A stretch of DNA of 64,000 bases, from the NCBI RefSeq assembly GCF_016862375.1, contig NZ_BOMV01000060.1:123245-187244 (forward strand), written 5' to 3'. This document shows, piece by piece, positions 18,550 to 27,539 of this stretch. The notes under the pieces were generated by a model, which saw only the letters and a list, made by a program, of their open reading frames with translations, ran no database searches and had not been told where the DNA came from. The translations under genes were made by a program, and so were the position numbers. This stretch comes from Paractinoplanes rishiriensis (GTDB lineage: Bacteria; Actinomycetota; Actinomycetes; Mycobacteriales; Micromonosporaceae). Positions within the stretch are counted from its first letter, which is position 1; each line of letters opens with the position of its first letter.

Positions 18550-19344
18550 GTGCGCGACCCCCTGGCGGAGCCGTCCGATCTGATTCGGAGCGTGTCACGC
18601 GCGTTGCGCGTCCTCGAGTCGGTCGGCCGGGCCCCGCGCGGACTCACCGTGAAGCAGATAGCGCGACGATGCGAGTTGACCGTCGCGACGACGTACCACC
18701 TCGTGCGCACACTGGCGTACGAGGGCTACGTGATCCGTCGCGAGGACGGCACGTACATCGTCGGTTTGGAGATCGCCGATCGGTACCGAGAGCTGGTTTC
18801 CGCCTTCCGCGGGCCGCCCGCGGTCGGTGAGGCGTTACGCCGGGCCGCCCTGGATACCGGCTACAGCCACTATCTCGGGCGCTTCGTCGGCGGCCGGATA
18901 GCGGTGACCGCCTCGGCCGAGGGCGCCCGCTCGCCGTTCGTCGACGACATGGCGCCCGGGTTCGACGAGGGCGGGCACGCCACCGCGCTGGGCAAGGCCC
19001 TGCTGGCCACGTTGACCCCCGATCAGCGTGCCCGGTACCTGCGCGATTACGGCATGCGCCAATTCACCCCGGCCACTCTCACCACTCCCGAGGCACTCGA
19101 AGCCGACCTGTCAGCGGGTGAGCGGCGCGGCATGCAGATCGAAATGGGTCAGTTCCGGCAGGGCCTCGCATGCGCCTCGGTGCTCGTCGTGCCCGACCGG
19201 GACATCGAGCGCCGACTCGTCCTGGCCTGCGCCTTACCGGCCGCCGAGATGCTCACCTCGGCCCGGGTGGTGCGCGCCAAGCTGACCGCGGCCGCCCGAA
19301 ACGTGGCCGAGGCGCTGTCGGCCGGTGAGTCCGCCACTGCCTGA
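18550..19344 (+). CDS. IclR-family transcriptional regulator
   Basis: A 264-residue DNA-binding regulator. The N-terminal winged helix-turn-helix includes L-T-V-K-Q-I-A-R-R-C-E-L and T-T-Y-H-L-V-R-T-L (residues about 34-60). The C-terminal effector-binding IclR domain has the typical G-G-H-A-T-A-L-G-K-A-L-L-A segment. The GTG start has GGAGG five bases upstream. Divergent to the MFS gene, which it may control. The ligand is unknown. Confidence 0.87.
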   Translation: MRDPLAEPSDLIRSVSRALRVLESVGRAPRGLTVKQIARRCELTVATTYHLVRTLAYEGYVIRREDGTYIVGLEIADRYRELVSAFRGPPAVGEALRRAALDTGYSHYLGRFVGGRIAVTASAEGARSPFVDDMAPGFDEGGHATALGKALLATLTPDQRARYLRDYGMRQFTPATLTTPEALEADLSAGERRGMQIEMGQFRQGLACASVLVVPDRDIERRLVLACALPAAEMLTSARVVRAKLTAAARNVAEALSAGESATA

Positions 19345-19432
19345 CTTGGGCGGCTAAGACTCCGTTGAACCTCCCACTGTTCGCTCACGTAAGACAGGGT
19401 GCAGCGGGATATCAGCGGAGGGTGGTGACGGG

Positions 19433-20161
19433 GTGCGCTGTGAGCATGAGCACGATGACGGAGCGTACGTGCTGGGCGCCCTCTCGTCGGCCGAGCGTGC
19501 CGCCTACGAGCGCCACCTCGCGACCTGTTCCTTCTGCCGCGAGGCCGTGGCCGATATTTCCACTTTGCCGGATCTCTTGTCTAGGCTGGACGCCAAGGAG
19601 TTCGCAAAACTCCTTGATCCGACGCTCACCGTGGACGATCCGGCGCTTTCCGGCCGGCGGGCACACCCGGGCGCGTCGCTGCGGGACATGGCGGTCTCGT
19701 CGGCGACTTGCGCTAATCGCGGCAAAAGGCGCAAGGCATTGGGCGTACGGGTGATGAGCAGCGCGGCCGCCGCGGTGCTGGTCGCGGTGATCACCGCGGG
19801 GGTCCTGGTCTGGACGCGGGACACCGCCACGCCGGCCACCCCGCCGTCCGGCCCGGCCGTCGCCATGGCACCGGTCGCCGGCTCCTCGCCGATCACCGCC
19901 ACGGTCAAGCTGACCAGCACCACCGGCGGCACCCGGGTCGAGCTGGTCTGCCAGTACGACAAATCGGCACAGCGGCCGGGCACGTTCCGGCTGATCGCTT
20001 ACGGACCCGACGAGGACCAGGAACAACTCGGCTCGTGGCAGGCCGCGCCCGGCGCGACGTTCAGCATGCCGGGAGTCACGCATTTCGCCCGCGGCAGCCT
20101 CTCCCGGCTGGAGCTGGTGCGGTACGACGGAAAGGCGCTTCTCGCCTACGACGTCCCCTGA
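19433..20161 (+). CDS. anti-sigma-like membrane protein with zinc-finger motif
   Basis: A 242-residue protein. The N-terminus has the ZAS-type zinc site H-x3-C-x2-C in R-H-L-A-T-C-S-F-C, with C3, H5 and H7 nearby. One membrane segment follows at about residues 106-126, then an extracytoplasmic domain of about 115 residues. This is the plan of an ECF anti-sigma factor: sigma held at the membrane inside, sensing outside. No sigma factor gene is adjacent, so the partner must be elsewhere. GGAGGG lies ten bases before the GTG. Confidence 0.72.
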   Translation: MRCEHEHDDGAYVLGALSSAERAAYERHLATCSFCREAVADISTLPDLLSRLDAKEFAKLLDPTLTVDDPALSGRRAHPGASLRDMAVSSATCANRGKRRKALGVRVMSSAAAAVLVAVITAGVLVWTRDTATPATPPSGPAVAMAPVAGSSPITATVKLTSTTGGTRVELVCQYDKSAQRPGTFRLIAYGPDEDQEQLGSWQAAPGATFSMPGVTHFARGSLSRLELVRYDGKALLAYDVP

Positions 20162-20176
20162 CCTTCTGATTCCGGG

Positions 20177-21130
20177 TCAGCGGGGTGGCAAGGCGGTGAC
20201 CGGCTCGGCGGTGGCGGCCGTCGGTCCGGTCACCGTCCTTTTCCGGCGGTTCTGCTTTCGGCGGTTCTGCCGGATGGCATCCGCGGTGAAGATGATCAGC
20301 GCGACCCAGACCAGGCAGAACCCGGCCAGCCGGGCCGGCGGCATCGGCTCGTGGAACAGCAGCAGGCCGCAGGCGAGCTGGAGGATCGGCGCCACGTACT
20401 GCAGGATGCCGATCCCGACCATCGACACCCGGTTGGCCGCCGCCGCGAACAGCAGCAGCGGCACCGCGGTGGCCACGCCCGCGCCGATCATGAGAAGCGT
20501 GTGCGGCACCGACACGTGGCCGAACTCGGCGTGCCCGGCCGCGGTCAACCAGATCAGGTACGCCAGCGCGGGCAGCGCGAGCACCCCGGACTCGACGAAC
20601 AGGCCCTGCGCCGGCGGCAGCGACATCCGCTTCTTCACCAGGCCGTACGAGCCGAAGCTGGCGGCCAGGGCCAGCGCGATGTACGGCAGCCGGCCGTAGT
20701 CGACGGTCAGCACCACGACCGCGGCCGCCCCCAGCCCGACCGCCGCCCACTGCCAGCGGCGCAGCCGTTCGCGCTCCAGGGTCACCCCGAACACCACCAG
20801 CACCAGCGGCGTGATGAAGTAGCCGAGCGCGGTCTCGAGCACCCGGTCGGAGTTGACGCCGTAGATGTAGACCGCCCAGTTGACGGCGATCAGCAGGGCG
20901 GCCAGCGCCATCCCGCCGAACTGCCGCGGCGAGCGCAGCAGCTTGGCCAGGAAGCGCCAGTTCCGCATGACGGCCAGCAGCAGGCCGACGAAGGCCACCG
21001 ACCAGATCACCCGGTGCGCGAGGATCTCCAGCGGTGTGGCCGGCTTGAGCAGCTTGAAATAGATCGGGAAGAAACCCCAGAGGGTGTACGCCAACAGGCC
21101 GTACAGATATCCGCTCCGCTCCTCGCCCAT
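20177..21130 (-). CDS. rarD: RarD/EamA-family permease
   Basis: A 317-residue inner-membrane protein with ten predicted helices in two EamA repeats. The N-terminal G-L-L-A-Y-T-L-W-G-F-F-P-I-Y-F-K matches the RarD subfamily, annotated after an E. coli chloramphenicol-sensitivity gene; the true substrate is unknown. The last 30 residues are a basic Arg/Lys tail. A TACGGT lies 6 bases before the ATG, suggesting a leaderless transcript, and a 10-bp inverted repeat spans the start codon. Confidence 0.88.
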   Translation of the reverse strand: MGEERSGYLYGLLAYTLWGFFPIYFKLLKPATPLEILAHRVIWSVAFVGLLLAVMRNWRFLAKLLRSPRQFGGMALAALLIAVNWAVYIYGVNSDRVLETALGYFITPLVLVVFGVTLERERLRRWQWAAVGLGAAAVVVLTVDYGRLPYIALALAASFGSYGLVKKRMSLPPAQGLFVESGVLALPALAYLIWLTAAGHAEFGHVSVPHTLLMIGAGVATAVPLLLFAAAANRVSMVGIGILQYVAPILQLACGLLLFHEPMPPARLAGFCLVWVALIIFTADAIRQNRRKQNRRKRTVTGPTAATAEPVTALPPR

Positions 21131-21153
21131 GCCCTCACCGTAAGGGCATGGGC
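21125..21153. repeat. perfect 10-bp inverted repeat across the rarD start
   Basis: GCCCATGCCC at 21125-21134 and its exact complement at 21144-21153 flank a 9-base spacer. The left arm contains the rarD start codon and the spacer holds most of its -10-like TACGGT (21137-21142). It could be an operator or an mRNA structure. Confidence 0.55.
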
Positions 21154-21198
21154 GGTCGGCGGTCCTTGCATATGGCTCAGCTCACGGCCGGCCCGGTA

Positions 21199-21603
21199 TC
21201 AGTCGTCGCCGTCCGGCACCAGCATGTTGAGGACCCAGCTCACGACGCCGACCAGCAGCGCGCCCAGCACCGCGCTCGGCCAGAAGTCGTCCACCTCGAA
21301 CGGCAGGCCGAACTGCCCGGCGATCCAGTCGGTGAGCAGGAACAGCAGTCCGTTCACGACGAGCGCGATCAGGCCGAGGGTGAGGACGTAGAGCCCGCAA
21401 CCGATGACCTTGATGATCGGCCGCAGCACCGCGTTGACGATGCCGAAGATCGCGGCGACCGCGAGCAGCGTCCCGGCCTGCTCGAGAATCGAGTCGGTGG
21501 TCAGCCGGATCCCGCTGATCAGCAGCGTGGAGATCCAGAGCGCGACGGCGGTGATTAACAGCCGGATGATGATGCCCATGGCACGCGATGGTGTCACGAT
21601 CAT
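21199..21603 (-). CDS. small membrane protein, phage-holin-family-4-like
   Basis: A 134-residue protein with about four hydrophobic helices. The segment N-A-V-L-R-P-I-I-K is the hallmark of the holin-4/YvlD-type membrane proteins common in bacterial genomes. Despite the name, these are chromosomal proteins of unknown role and no prophage is nearby. The ATG at 21579 (M-G-I-I-I-R-L-L) would remove eight residues not typical of the family. Neither start has a clear ribosome site. Confidence 0.7.
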   Translation of the reverse strand: MIVTPSRAMGIIIRLLITAVALWISTLLISGIRLTTDSILEQAGTLLAVAAIFGIVNAVLRPIIKVIGCGLYVLTLGLIALVVNGLLFLLTDWIAGQFGLPFEVDDFWPSAVLGALLVGVVSWVLNMLVPDGDD

Positions 21604-21627
21604 GCCAATCGGGGGTAGATCTTGTGG

Positions 21628-23478
21628 CTATCGGCCCGGCGGACCGATCAGCTGGGCCTCGATCGGAGTCTCGGCAAGCGCCGCCCAGCGGACCGCGCGG
21701 CGGTTGACCACGCCGACCATGTCGGGCCGGATCCGGGTCATCCACTGCGCGACCTCGCCGAGGCCGAGCGCGCCGCCGATCAGAGTCGCCTCGTCCGGTC
21801 GCAGCGGCTGGAGCATCAGCAGGTCGGCCCGGGACGCCACGTCGACGTCGGCGGGGCTGAAGTCGTCGCGCACCACGAGGGTGGCCTGCCAGCCCGCTCC
21901 CGGGCGGTTGTCGGCGCCGACCGGGCCGACGTCCACCACGACCAGCAGCGGCTGGATGGCCGAGCCCGGGGCGATCTCGATGGCCCGGCCCGGCGGCACC
22001 ACGGCGATCGCCTCACCGGGCACCGCGGCGCCCCGGACGAACGGCTCCCACGCCTGCGGCCGGGCGGTCTGCACCACGACCCGGGCACCCACCGCCATCG
22101 CCCGCAGCGCCACCAACTGGGCGCAGCGCACCCCGCCGATCAGCAGCGCGCGGGTCTGCTCGGGGCGGAACAGGCGGGCCACCACCGGGTTGCCGTGCCG
22201 GTTGCGGCCCAGCATCAGACCCGAGGTGCCGACCGGGAGGTGCAGGCCCTCGAACTGGTCGGCCGGGTGCACGCCGTCCGGCGGCAGGCCCGGCACGGCG
22301 GTCGGGGTGCCGCCCAGCGGCAGGGTCGCGGCCAGGCCCAGCAGGTGTTCGCCGTCGAGCCGGCGGACCGCCGCGTGCTCGGCCGACACCACCTTGCGCA
22401 GCGCCTGACCGGCCAGGCCCAGGCTGCCCGGGTCGGGGGCGGCGAGCCGGACGGTCATCTCGATCGGGGTGGGCCCGTGCGCCGGGCGCGGCCCGGCGGT
22501 CAGCGCCACCGTGGTGGAGGTGGCCGGCAGGGTGAGCATCCGCGGCACCAGCCGGCGGGCGGTCTCGACCCGCAGGTCGGGCCAGCGGCGCAGCCGGTAC
22601 GTCGCCTGGGCGAGGCCACCGACCCGCAGGCCGGGCCAGGTCTCCTGAGCCGCGGCGCCGTCGTCGTCGTGGGCCAGTTCGGCGAGCACCCGGAGGGCCG
22701 CGGCCTCGCCGAGCGGGCGGGCCGGCGCCGCGGACAGTCGCCGCACCAGCTTGCGGACCAGGCCGCCGAGGGCCCGCCGCAGTTCCTCCTCGGACCAACC
22801 CTCGGACCGCAGCACCCGGACCGCGAGCAACGCGCGGCTGTGCCCGAGCAGGCGGCCCTCGGTGAGCTGCCGGTAGGAGTTGGCCGGGGTGCCCGCGCCG
22901 GCCCGGATCGACGGCGCGGGTGCGCCGCTGAGCAGCAGCTGGATCAGTACCGGCGGGTGTTCGGGGCCGGCTGCCGGCAGCAGCGAGGCCGGTGAGGGCA
23001 GCGCGGCCGACTCCTCGGCGAGCAGGCCGGCCGGGTCGCCCAGCTCGAGGATCGCGGTGCAGCCGAGACCGTCGATCAGTACGGCGCCCGGGTCGCCGGC
23101 CATCTCGGCCTGCTCCACACGCGAGCCCGGCGCGACGAACTCCAACAGCGACGGTGCCGCCGCACCGGCCGGGGCGGTGTGCCGCCGGCCGCTGAACCGC
23201 ATCGCCACGCCGAGCCACTCGAACACCCAGCGGCCGCGCAGCCGCAGCCAGGTGAAGCCGAGAATCACGACGGCCGGCACGGCGGCCACGGCAAGCCCGA
23301 CGGTGCCGTTGACCGCGCCGAGCAGCAGCACCACGGCAGCCACCTGGGTGCCGACGAACTGGCTGGCCCGGACGCCGAACAACCGTCCACGCCGGACCGT
23401 GCGTACGGTCGACCTGGGTTGCGGTTTGGCCGGACCGGTGAGGTCGCGGTAGTCGGGGCCGCTCGCCACCACCGTCAC
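21628..23478 (-). CDS. eccE: type VII secretion protein EccE
   Basis: A 616-residue protein. Two adjacent membrane helices (about residues 32-80) are followed by R-G-R-W-V-F-E-W-L, the typical EccE junction, and then a large soluble domain. EccE is the peripheral component of the actinobacterial ESX/T7SS membrane complex. The GTG at 23478 is chosen because AGAAGG lies about ten bases upstream; the frame is open 27 codons further without a ribosome site. It is divergent from two WXG100 genes. The other ecc genes and the mycosin are absent from the window. Confidence 0.78.
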   Translation of the reverse strand: MTVVASGPDYRDLTGPAKPQPRSTVRTVRRGRLFGVRASQFVGTQVAAVVLLLGAVNGTVGLAVAAVPAVVILGFTWLRLRGRWVFEWLGVAMRFSGRRHTAPAGAAAPSLLEFVAPGSRVEQAEMAGDPGAVLIDGLGCTAILELGDPAGLLAEESAALPSPASLLPAAGPEHPPVLIQLLLSGAPAPSIRAGAGTPANSYRQLTEGRLLGHSRALLAVRVLRSEGWSEEELRRALGGLVRKLVRRLSAAPARPLGEAAALRVLAELAHDDDGAAAQETWPGLRVGGLAQATYRLRRWPDLRVETARRLVPRMLTLPATSTTVALTAGPRPAHGPTPIEMTVRLAAPDPGSLGLAGQALRKVVSAEHAAVRRLDGEHLLGLAATLPLGGTPTAVPGLPPDGVHPADQFEGLHLPVGTSGLMLGRNRHGNPVVARLFRPEQTRALLIGGVRCAQLVALRAMAVGARVVVQTARPQAWEPFVRGAAVPGEAIAVVPPGRAIEIAPGSAIQPLLVVVDVGPVGADNRPGAGWQATLVVRDDFSPADVDVASRADLLMLQPLRPDEATLIGGALGLGEVAQWMTRIRPDMVGVVNRRAVRWAALAETPIEAQLIGPPGR

Positions 23479-23551
23479 CCTGCACCACCCTTCTTTTCCC
23501 CGTTGCGCGGCCCATCGTAGGACCTGACCGTCACCGGTAGGGGGTGGCGGG

Positions 23552-23560
23552 TTATCCACA
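23552..23560 (+). promoter_or_regulatory. consensus DnaA box upstream of eccE
   Basis: TTATCCACA, the strict DnaA-box consensus, lies in the spacer between eccE and the WXG100 genes. Confidence 0.4.
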
Positions 23561-23744
23561 GGTTTGAAATTCGGGGTTCCGGCCTTTGAACCGGATGGCT
23601 ACCGTCGTCGTTCGAGGGTGAAAGAAGAGTGGTCACCGCGTACGGCTGCCCCCCACGGTTGGTGCGGACGCGTTAACGTGGTGGCTCACGTCGATGTGCC
23701 GTCCATTAGGGATCGGGTCCGTCGGCGCCGAATATGAAAGCGGG

Positions 23745-24074
23745 GTGACGTCCGGGGTGGCCCAGACGCAATCAGATGCCGCGGTGATGGCGAGTGTCGC
23801 CGCGAAATTCGACAGCACCAACGACTCGCTGCAGTCCATGCTGTCGACGCTCATGTCCGAGCTGTCGGCTCTCGGCGGCACCTGGAAGGGTCTCGGCGCG
23901 ACCGCGTTCGAGCAGGTCAAGACGCAGTACTCGACCGACCTCAAGGCGCTCAACCAGGCCCTGTCCGAGACGGCCCAGTCGATCCGTGAGTCCGGCAAGG
24001 GCTACACGGCGGTCGACACCGACCAGGCCGCCAACGTCGCCAGCACCGGCGGCAATTTCCAGCTGCCGCTCTAG
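23745..24074 (+). CDS. WXG100-family protein (first of pair)
   Basis: A 109-residue helical-hairpin protein. The turn motif is W47-K-G49 inside G-G-T-W-K-G-L-G-A-T-A-F, with about 40 residues of helix on each side. WXG100 proteins are small secreted substrates of type VII systems and usually act as heterodimers. The GTG at 23745 gives the best-sized product; the ribosome site (GAAAG, 4 bases away) is weak. The second WXG100 gene follows after 23 bases, the usual esxB-esxA layout. Confidence 0.83.
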   Translation: MTSGVAQTQSDAAVMASVAAKFDSTNDSLQSMLSTLMSELSALGGTWKGLGATAFEQVKTQYSTDLKALNQALSETAQSIRESGKGYTAVDTDQAANVASTGGNFQLPL

Positions 24075-24097
24075 GGCTGAGACGGGAGGAGAAAAAT

Positions 24098-24394
24098 ATG
24101 GCAGGCGACGGGGTTCTTCTCGTCAATTTCGGCGCGCTCCAGCAGGCGAGCGCCGACATCAACAAGGGTGTGAGCACCCTCCAGAGCCAGCTCGATCAGC
24201 TTGAGCGCGACGCGGCTCCGCTGATCTCCGAGTGGGACGGCGAGGCCAAGGAGGCCTACTACGTCCGCCAGGAGACGTGGCGCAAGGCTTCGGCCGAGCT
24301 GACCCAGATCCTGCAGAACATCAAGGGCGCGGTGGACCGGGCGTCCGAGGATTACCTCACCACCGAGAAGCAGGCGACCCAGCGCTTCCAGTAA
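24098..24394 (+). CDS. WXG100-family protein (second of pair)
   Basis: A 98-residue protein with W46-D-G48 between two helices. Near the C-terminus Y-L-T-T-E fits the Y-x3-D/E export signal of type VII substrates. The ribosome site GGAGGAG is the strongest in this region, suggesting high expression. Probable dimer partner of the preceding protein and substrate of the system that includes the divergent EccE. Confidence 0.88.
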   Translation: MAGDGVLLVNFGALQQASADINKGVSTLQSQLDQLERDAAPLISEWDGEAKEAYYVRQETWRKASAELTQILQNIKGAVDRASEDYLTTEKQATQRFQ

Positions 24395-24710
24395 GCGCAG
24401 CTGCACACGGACGGTTAACGGTCGGCTCAGCCCTCGGCGGTTGCACCGACCGTTTCCGTTTGGTCCGTTCTTGCGTGTTAAGTGTCCCCCGATCGCGTAC
24501 TGGCCCAGAGTGTCCGGGAAGCTACGATCGGTGTTTGAATGATCGCGCCTAGCAATCGATACGGGGTTGTCGGTATGCTCCCGGCGACCATCCGAGGGCG
24601 CCGTACACCCGACTTGCCAGTCAGCGCACCGCCGCCCATTGTGATCGCCGCCTGACCTTGTAGGTTGTACGCGTTGAGATGGCCTCGTCGCGCGGTGGGG
24701 AGAGGTGGAC
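24395..24710. other. 316-bp spacer after the WXG100 pair
   Basis: No convincing gene. It holds a terminator-like stem at 24417-24454 and, near 24574, a TATGCT that may be a -10 element for the following gene. A separate promoter for the SseB-domain gene is therefore plausible. Confidence 0.35.
24417..24454 (+). terminator. stem-loop after the WXG100 pair
   Basis: Perfect 9-bp arms AACGGTCGG/CCGACCGTT are separated by 20 bases, starting 22 bases after the second WXG100 stop. The loop is long, so this is weaker than other hairpins in the window. Confidence 0.4.
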
Positions 24711-27539
24711 GTGTCCGAGTGGGAACCGGCTACGGACGCCGAGGTCGCCATGCGGGATGCCCTGCGCACGGACGACCAGGAGACGTACTTCCGTATTCTG
24801 TCCGGCGTTGACCTGCTGTTACCGGTGTCCGCCGACGCCTTGGCGGGCCTCGCGCCGCTGGGCTGGGGCACCTGGAGCACGGGTGGCCGCACGCATGTGC
24901 TGGCCTTCACGTCGACCGCGGCGCTACAGGCCTGCCTAGCCGACTACACCGGCTCGGCCCGCCGGGTGCCGTACGCGGAACTGGCCAACACCTGGCCCAA
25001 CCTCGAGTGGTGGCTGGCGGTAAACCCCGGCCTGCCGATCGAGGGCTACCTGCCGGCCTGGTTCGTGGCCCAGCTGTCCCGCGGTGACCTGCGGCTGCCC
25101 ACGCGCGGCCCCGGCCGCGAGAAATCGCAGGCGAACCGCATCCAGGACCTGCACTCGGCAGCGCTGGCAGCCAACGCGGCAGCCGCCCAGAAGGAAGAGG
25201 CCGCGGCGGCCACCTATGGCCAGCCCGTCAGTGCCTCGCCTGCCGGATACCCGGTGGCCGCCTCCTCGGCACCGCCGGGCAGCCCGGCGCTGCCCGGGCA
25301 TGAGCAGCCCAGCAGCGGCGCGCCGGCCGGCTACCCCGGCGCTGCCGCATACCCTGCCGCTTCCTATCCGGGTGGTGGGTCGGCCGGATACACCGGCTCG
25401 GCGCCCGCCGCTTACGCTCAGGCGGCCGGCGCCGGCTATGCGCAGCCGACCAGCGCCCCGCCGGCAAGTTACCCGCCGCTCGGCAGCGCCGCCGCGGCCG
25501 GATACCCGCAGCCCAGCAGTGCTCCGCCGGCCGGTTATCCGCCGCCGGGCAGTGTGGCCGCGGCCGGCTATGCGCAGCCGAGCAGTGCCCCGCCCGCTGG
25601 TTACCCGGCGCTGGGCAGTGCCGCCGCGGCCGGTTATCCGTCGCCCAGCGGTTCTGGCTACTCGCCGCCCAGCACTGCTCCGCCGGCTGGTTATCCGTCG
25701 TCCGGCGGCGCTGCCGCGGCCGGATACCCGTCGCCCGGCAGTGCGGCTGCCGCCGGATATCCGCAGCCCAGCAGTGCCCCGCCGGCCGGCTACCCGGTCA
25801 GCAGCGTGCCGCTCGGCGGCGCGCCGGCCAGCTACGCCCGGGCCGCCGCGGCCGCCGGTCAGCCGCCCGGGTTCCCCGCCGCCGACGAGGAGCAGCGGCC
25901 CGCCGACCCGAAGCCCGGCCAGGTCGGCCCCGGCGGCCTGCCGCTCCGGTCGCCCGGCGGCGTGCTGCCCAGCGGTCTGCCCTCCCGCACTCCCACCTCG
26001 GCGCCGCCGCCCGAGGTGCCCGCCGCCCTGTCGCCCGAGGTGCCCACCGCCTACCGGCCGCCGTCGGTGCCGGCCGGTTCCGGCTGGTCCACCGACCCGC
26101 GGGCGGCGACCGGCGGGCTGCCGGTGCGCACCCCGATGGCGAACACCCCGCCCGTCCCGGAGCACCTGACCGGGCAGCACCCGGGCGAGCCGGACCAGCG
26201 CTGGGGCCGCCCGGGCGCCGAGATGCCGGCGTCCACGTACCAGCCCAACGCCTTCCCGCAGGGGCCCGCCTCGCCGCAGGCCGCCGCGGCCCAGCGCACC
26301 GCCCCGGCGGATCCGCGCTCCGCCCCGGCGGATCAGCCGGGGCCCGGCTTCGGCAGCCCGCTGCCGCGCCGGCAGGCCACTCCGGCCAGCGAGCCGGCCC
26401 CGCTGACCTCGTTCCCAGCCTTCAAGACCCCGGCGGAACGGTCCGTCGGCGGCCCCGCCGCTCCGCCGGTCATCCCGGGTTCGCCGGGCAGCGACCGACC
26501 GGCTCGGCTGGGGGCGCCGCCGCTCGAGGTCCGCACCACCGGCGTGCCGCAGCCGAGCGCGCGTGCCCTGCCGCCGGCGCCTCCGTTCGTTCCGGCAAAT
26601 GATGTGGAACGCGATCTGCACGACGCGGCCGACGGCGGCAGCACCGACCAGTTCCTCTCGACGCTGCTGCTGGCCACCGTGCTGGTGCCGGTGGCGCACC
26701 ACTCCCGGCCGGGCAGCGCGCCCGGTGAGTCGGGCTTCGCGTTCCGCACCGAGCAGGTCGAGGGCGAGCAGTTCCTGGTCGTCTTCACCAGCAAGGACCG
26801 GCTGGCCGAGCACTTCGCCGAGCCGACCCGCACGGTGAGCGTCCGGTTCCTCGAGCTGATCCGGAACTGGCCCGACCCGGCCTGGTCCTTCTCGGTCAAC
26901 CCGGGCACCCCGGTCGGCGCCAAATACCCTGGTCCGCAGGTCATCGCGCTGGCGAGTTGGGCCGCCGAGGCCGGCCTGGGCGCCGATCCGGTCGATCACG
27001 CCGACGAGGCGCTCGCCCCGGTGCCCGCGCCCGAGCCGGCCAGCGACGACGCCCAGCACGCCACGGTCATGCAGAAGACGCTGCCACCCGAGCAGGTCGA
27101 CTACTACCTGGAGCGCGGCTACGACCGGGTGGCCGGTTTCGTGCACCGCGCCACCGAGGTCGAGCACCTGCATACCCCGGCCGAGTTGTTCGGTGCGCTG
27201 GGCCTGACCTACCACGGTTCGCCGCATCAGCCGGACGCCAAGGAGGCGTACGTGCTGCGGTGGCCGGCCTATCGACCGAGTCTCTACCGGATCCCGTACG
27301 GCGGCCAGAACGAGCAGGCGCTGCGCGCGATGGACGGCTGGGTGATCGAGCGGGCGCCGTTCCGGGGCAACGGTTTCGCCCCGGGCGAGGGCCGCGACGT
27401 GATCGCCGAGTTCAAGGTGGACAGTGTCCGTCTGCCGCACGGCGCCCAGCTGTGGCGCATCGACGCGGACGGCGCCGAGCACATGGTCGCCATCTTCGAC
27501 AATGACGGTCCACTGTGGCGCCGGGTGGGTGAGCAATGA
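24711..27539 (+). CDS. two-domain SseB-like protein with long repeat linker and unknown C-terminal domain
   Basis: A 942-residue protein beside the WXG100 genes. Residues about 1-130 look like an SseB N-terminal domain (V-P-Y-A-E-L-A-N-T-W-P and W-W-L-A-V-N-P-G-L-P-I-E-G-Y). Residues about 165-620 are a disordered Pro/Ala/Gly/Tyr/Ser linker with a near-tandem repeat of S-A-P-P-A-G-Y-P type. A second SseB-like domain covers about 628-755 (S-V-N-P-G-T-P-V-G). A C-terminal domain of about 155 residues follows, with the motif R-I-P-Y-G-G-Q-N-E; I do not recognise its activity. The GTG at 24711 is preferred over 24705 because GGGGAGAGG is better spaced. The stop overlaps the next ATG. An association with type VII secretion, perhaps as an effector, is inference from position. 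Confidence 0.65.
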   Translation: MSEWEPATDAEVAMRDALRTDDQETYFRILSGVDLLLPVSADALAGLAPLGWGTWSTGGRTHVLAFTSTAALQACLADYTGSARRVPYAELANTWPNLEWWLAVNPGLPIEGYLPAWFVAQLSRGDLRLPTRGPGREKSQANRIQDLHSAALAANAAAAQKEEAAAATYGQPVSASPAGYPVAASSAPPGSPALPGHEQPSSGAPAGYPGAAAYPAASYPGGGSAGYTGSAPAAYAQAAGAGYAQPTSAPPASYPPLGSAAAAGYPQPSSAPPAGYPPPGSVAAAGYAQPSSAPPAGYPALGSAAAAGYPSPSGSGYSPPSTAPPAGYPSSGGAAAAGYPSPGSAAAAGYPQPSSAPPAGYPVSSVPLGGAPASYARAAAAAGQPPGFPAADEEQRPADPKPGQVGPGGLPLRSPGGVLPSGLPSRTPTSAPPPEVPAALSPEVPTAYRPPSVPAGSGWSTDPRAATGGLPVRTPMANTPPVPEHLTGQHPGEPDQRWGRPGAEMPASTYQPNAFPQGPASPQAAAAQRTAPADPRSAPADQPGPGFGSPLPRRQATPASEPAPLTSFPAFKTPAERSVGGPAAPPVIPGSPGSDRPARLGAPPLEVRTTGVPQPSARALPPAPPFVPANDVERDLHDAADGGSTDQFLSTLLLATVLVPVAHHSRPGSAPGESGFAFRTEQVEGEQFLVVFTSKDRLAEHFAEPTRTVSVRFLELIRNWPDPAWSFSVNPGTPVGAKYPGPQVIALASWAAEAGLGADPVDHADEALAPVPAPEPASDDAQHATVMQKTLPPEQVDYYLERGYDRVAGFVHRATEVEHLHTPAELFGALGLTYHGSPHQPDAKEAYVLRWPAYRPSLYRIPYGGQNEQALRAMDGWVIERAPFRGNGFAPGEGRDVIAEFKVDSVRLPHGAQLWRIDADGAEHMVAIFDNDGPLWRRVGEQ
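25450..25820 (+). repeat. imperfect tandem coding repeat in the SseB-domain gene
   Basis: Repeated units encoding S-A-P-P-A-G-Y-P and G-S-A-A-A-A-G-Y-P alternate about every 15-20 codons. At DNA level, cagcagtgc-tccgccggc-type segments recur with small changes. Such a tract can change length by slippage and is a likely site of strain variation. Confidence 0.7.

Noticed and set aside
21199..21603. phage holin as evidence of a prophage
   Set aside because: No phage structural, integrase or lysis genes are near; this holin-named family is an ordinary chromosomal membrane protein.
24936..27536. 866-codon open frame on - opposite the SseB-domain gene
   Set aside because: It mirrors the repeat-rich GC-biased + gene, has no known domain and is mostly Arg/Gly low complexity. 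It is an antisense artefact.
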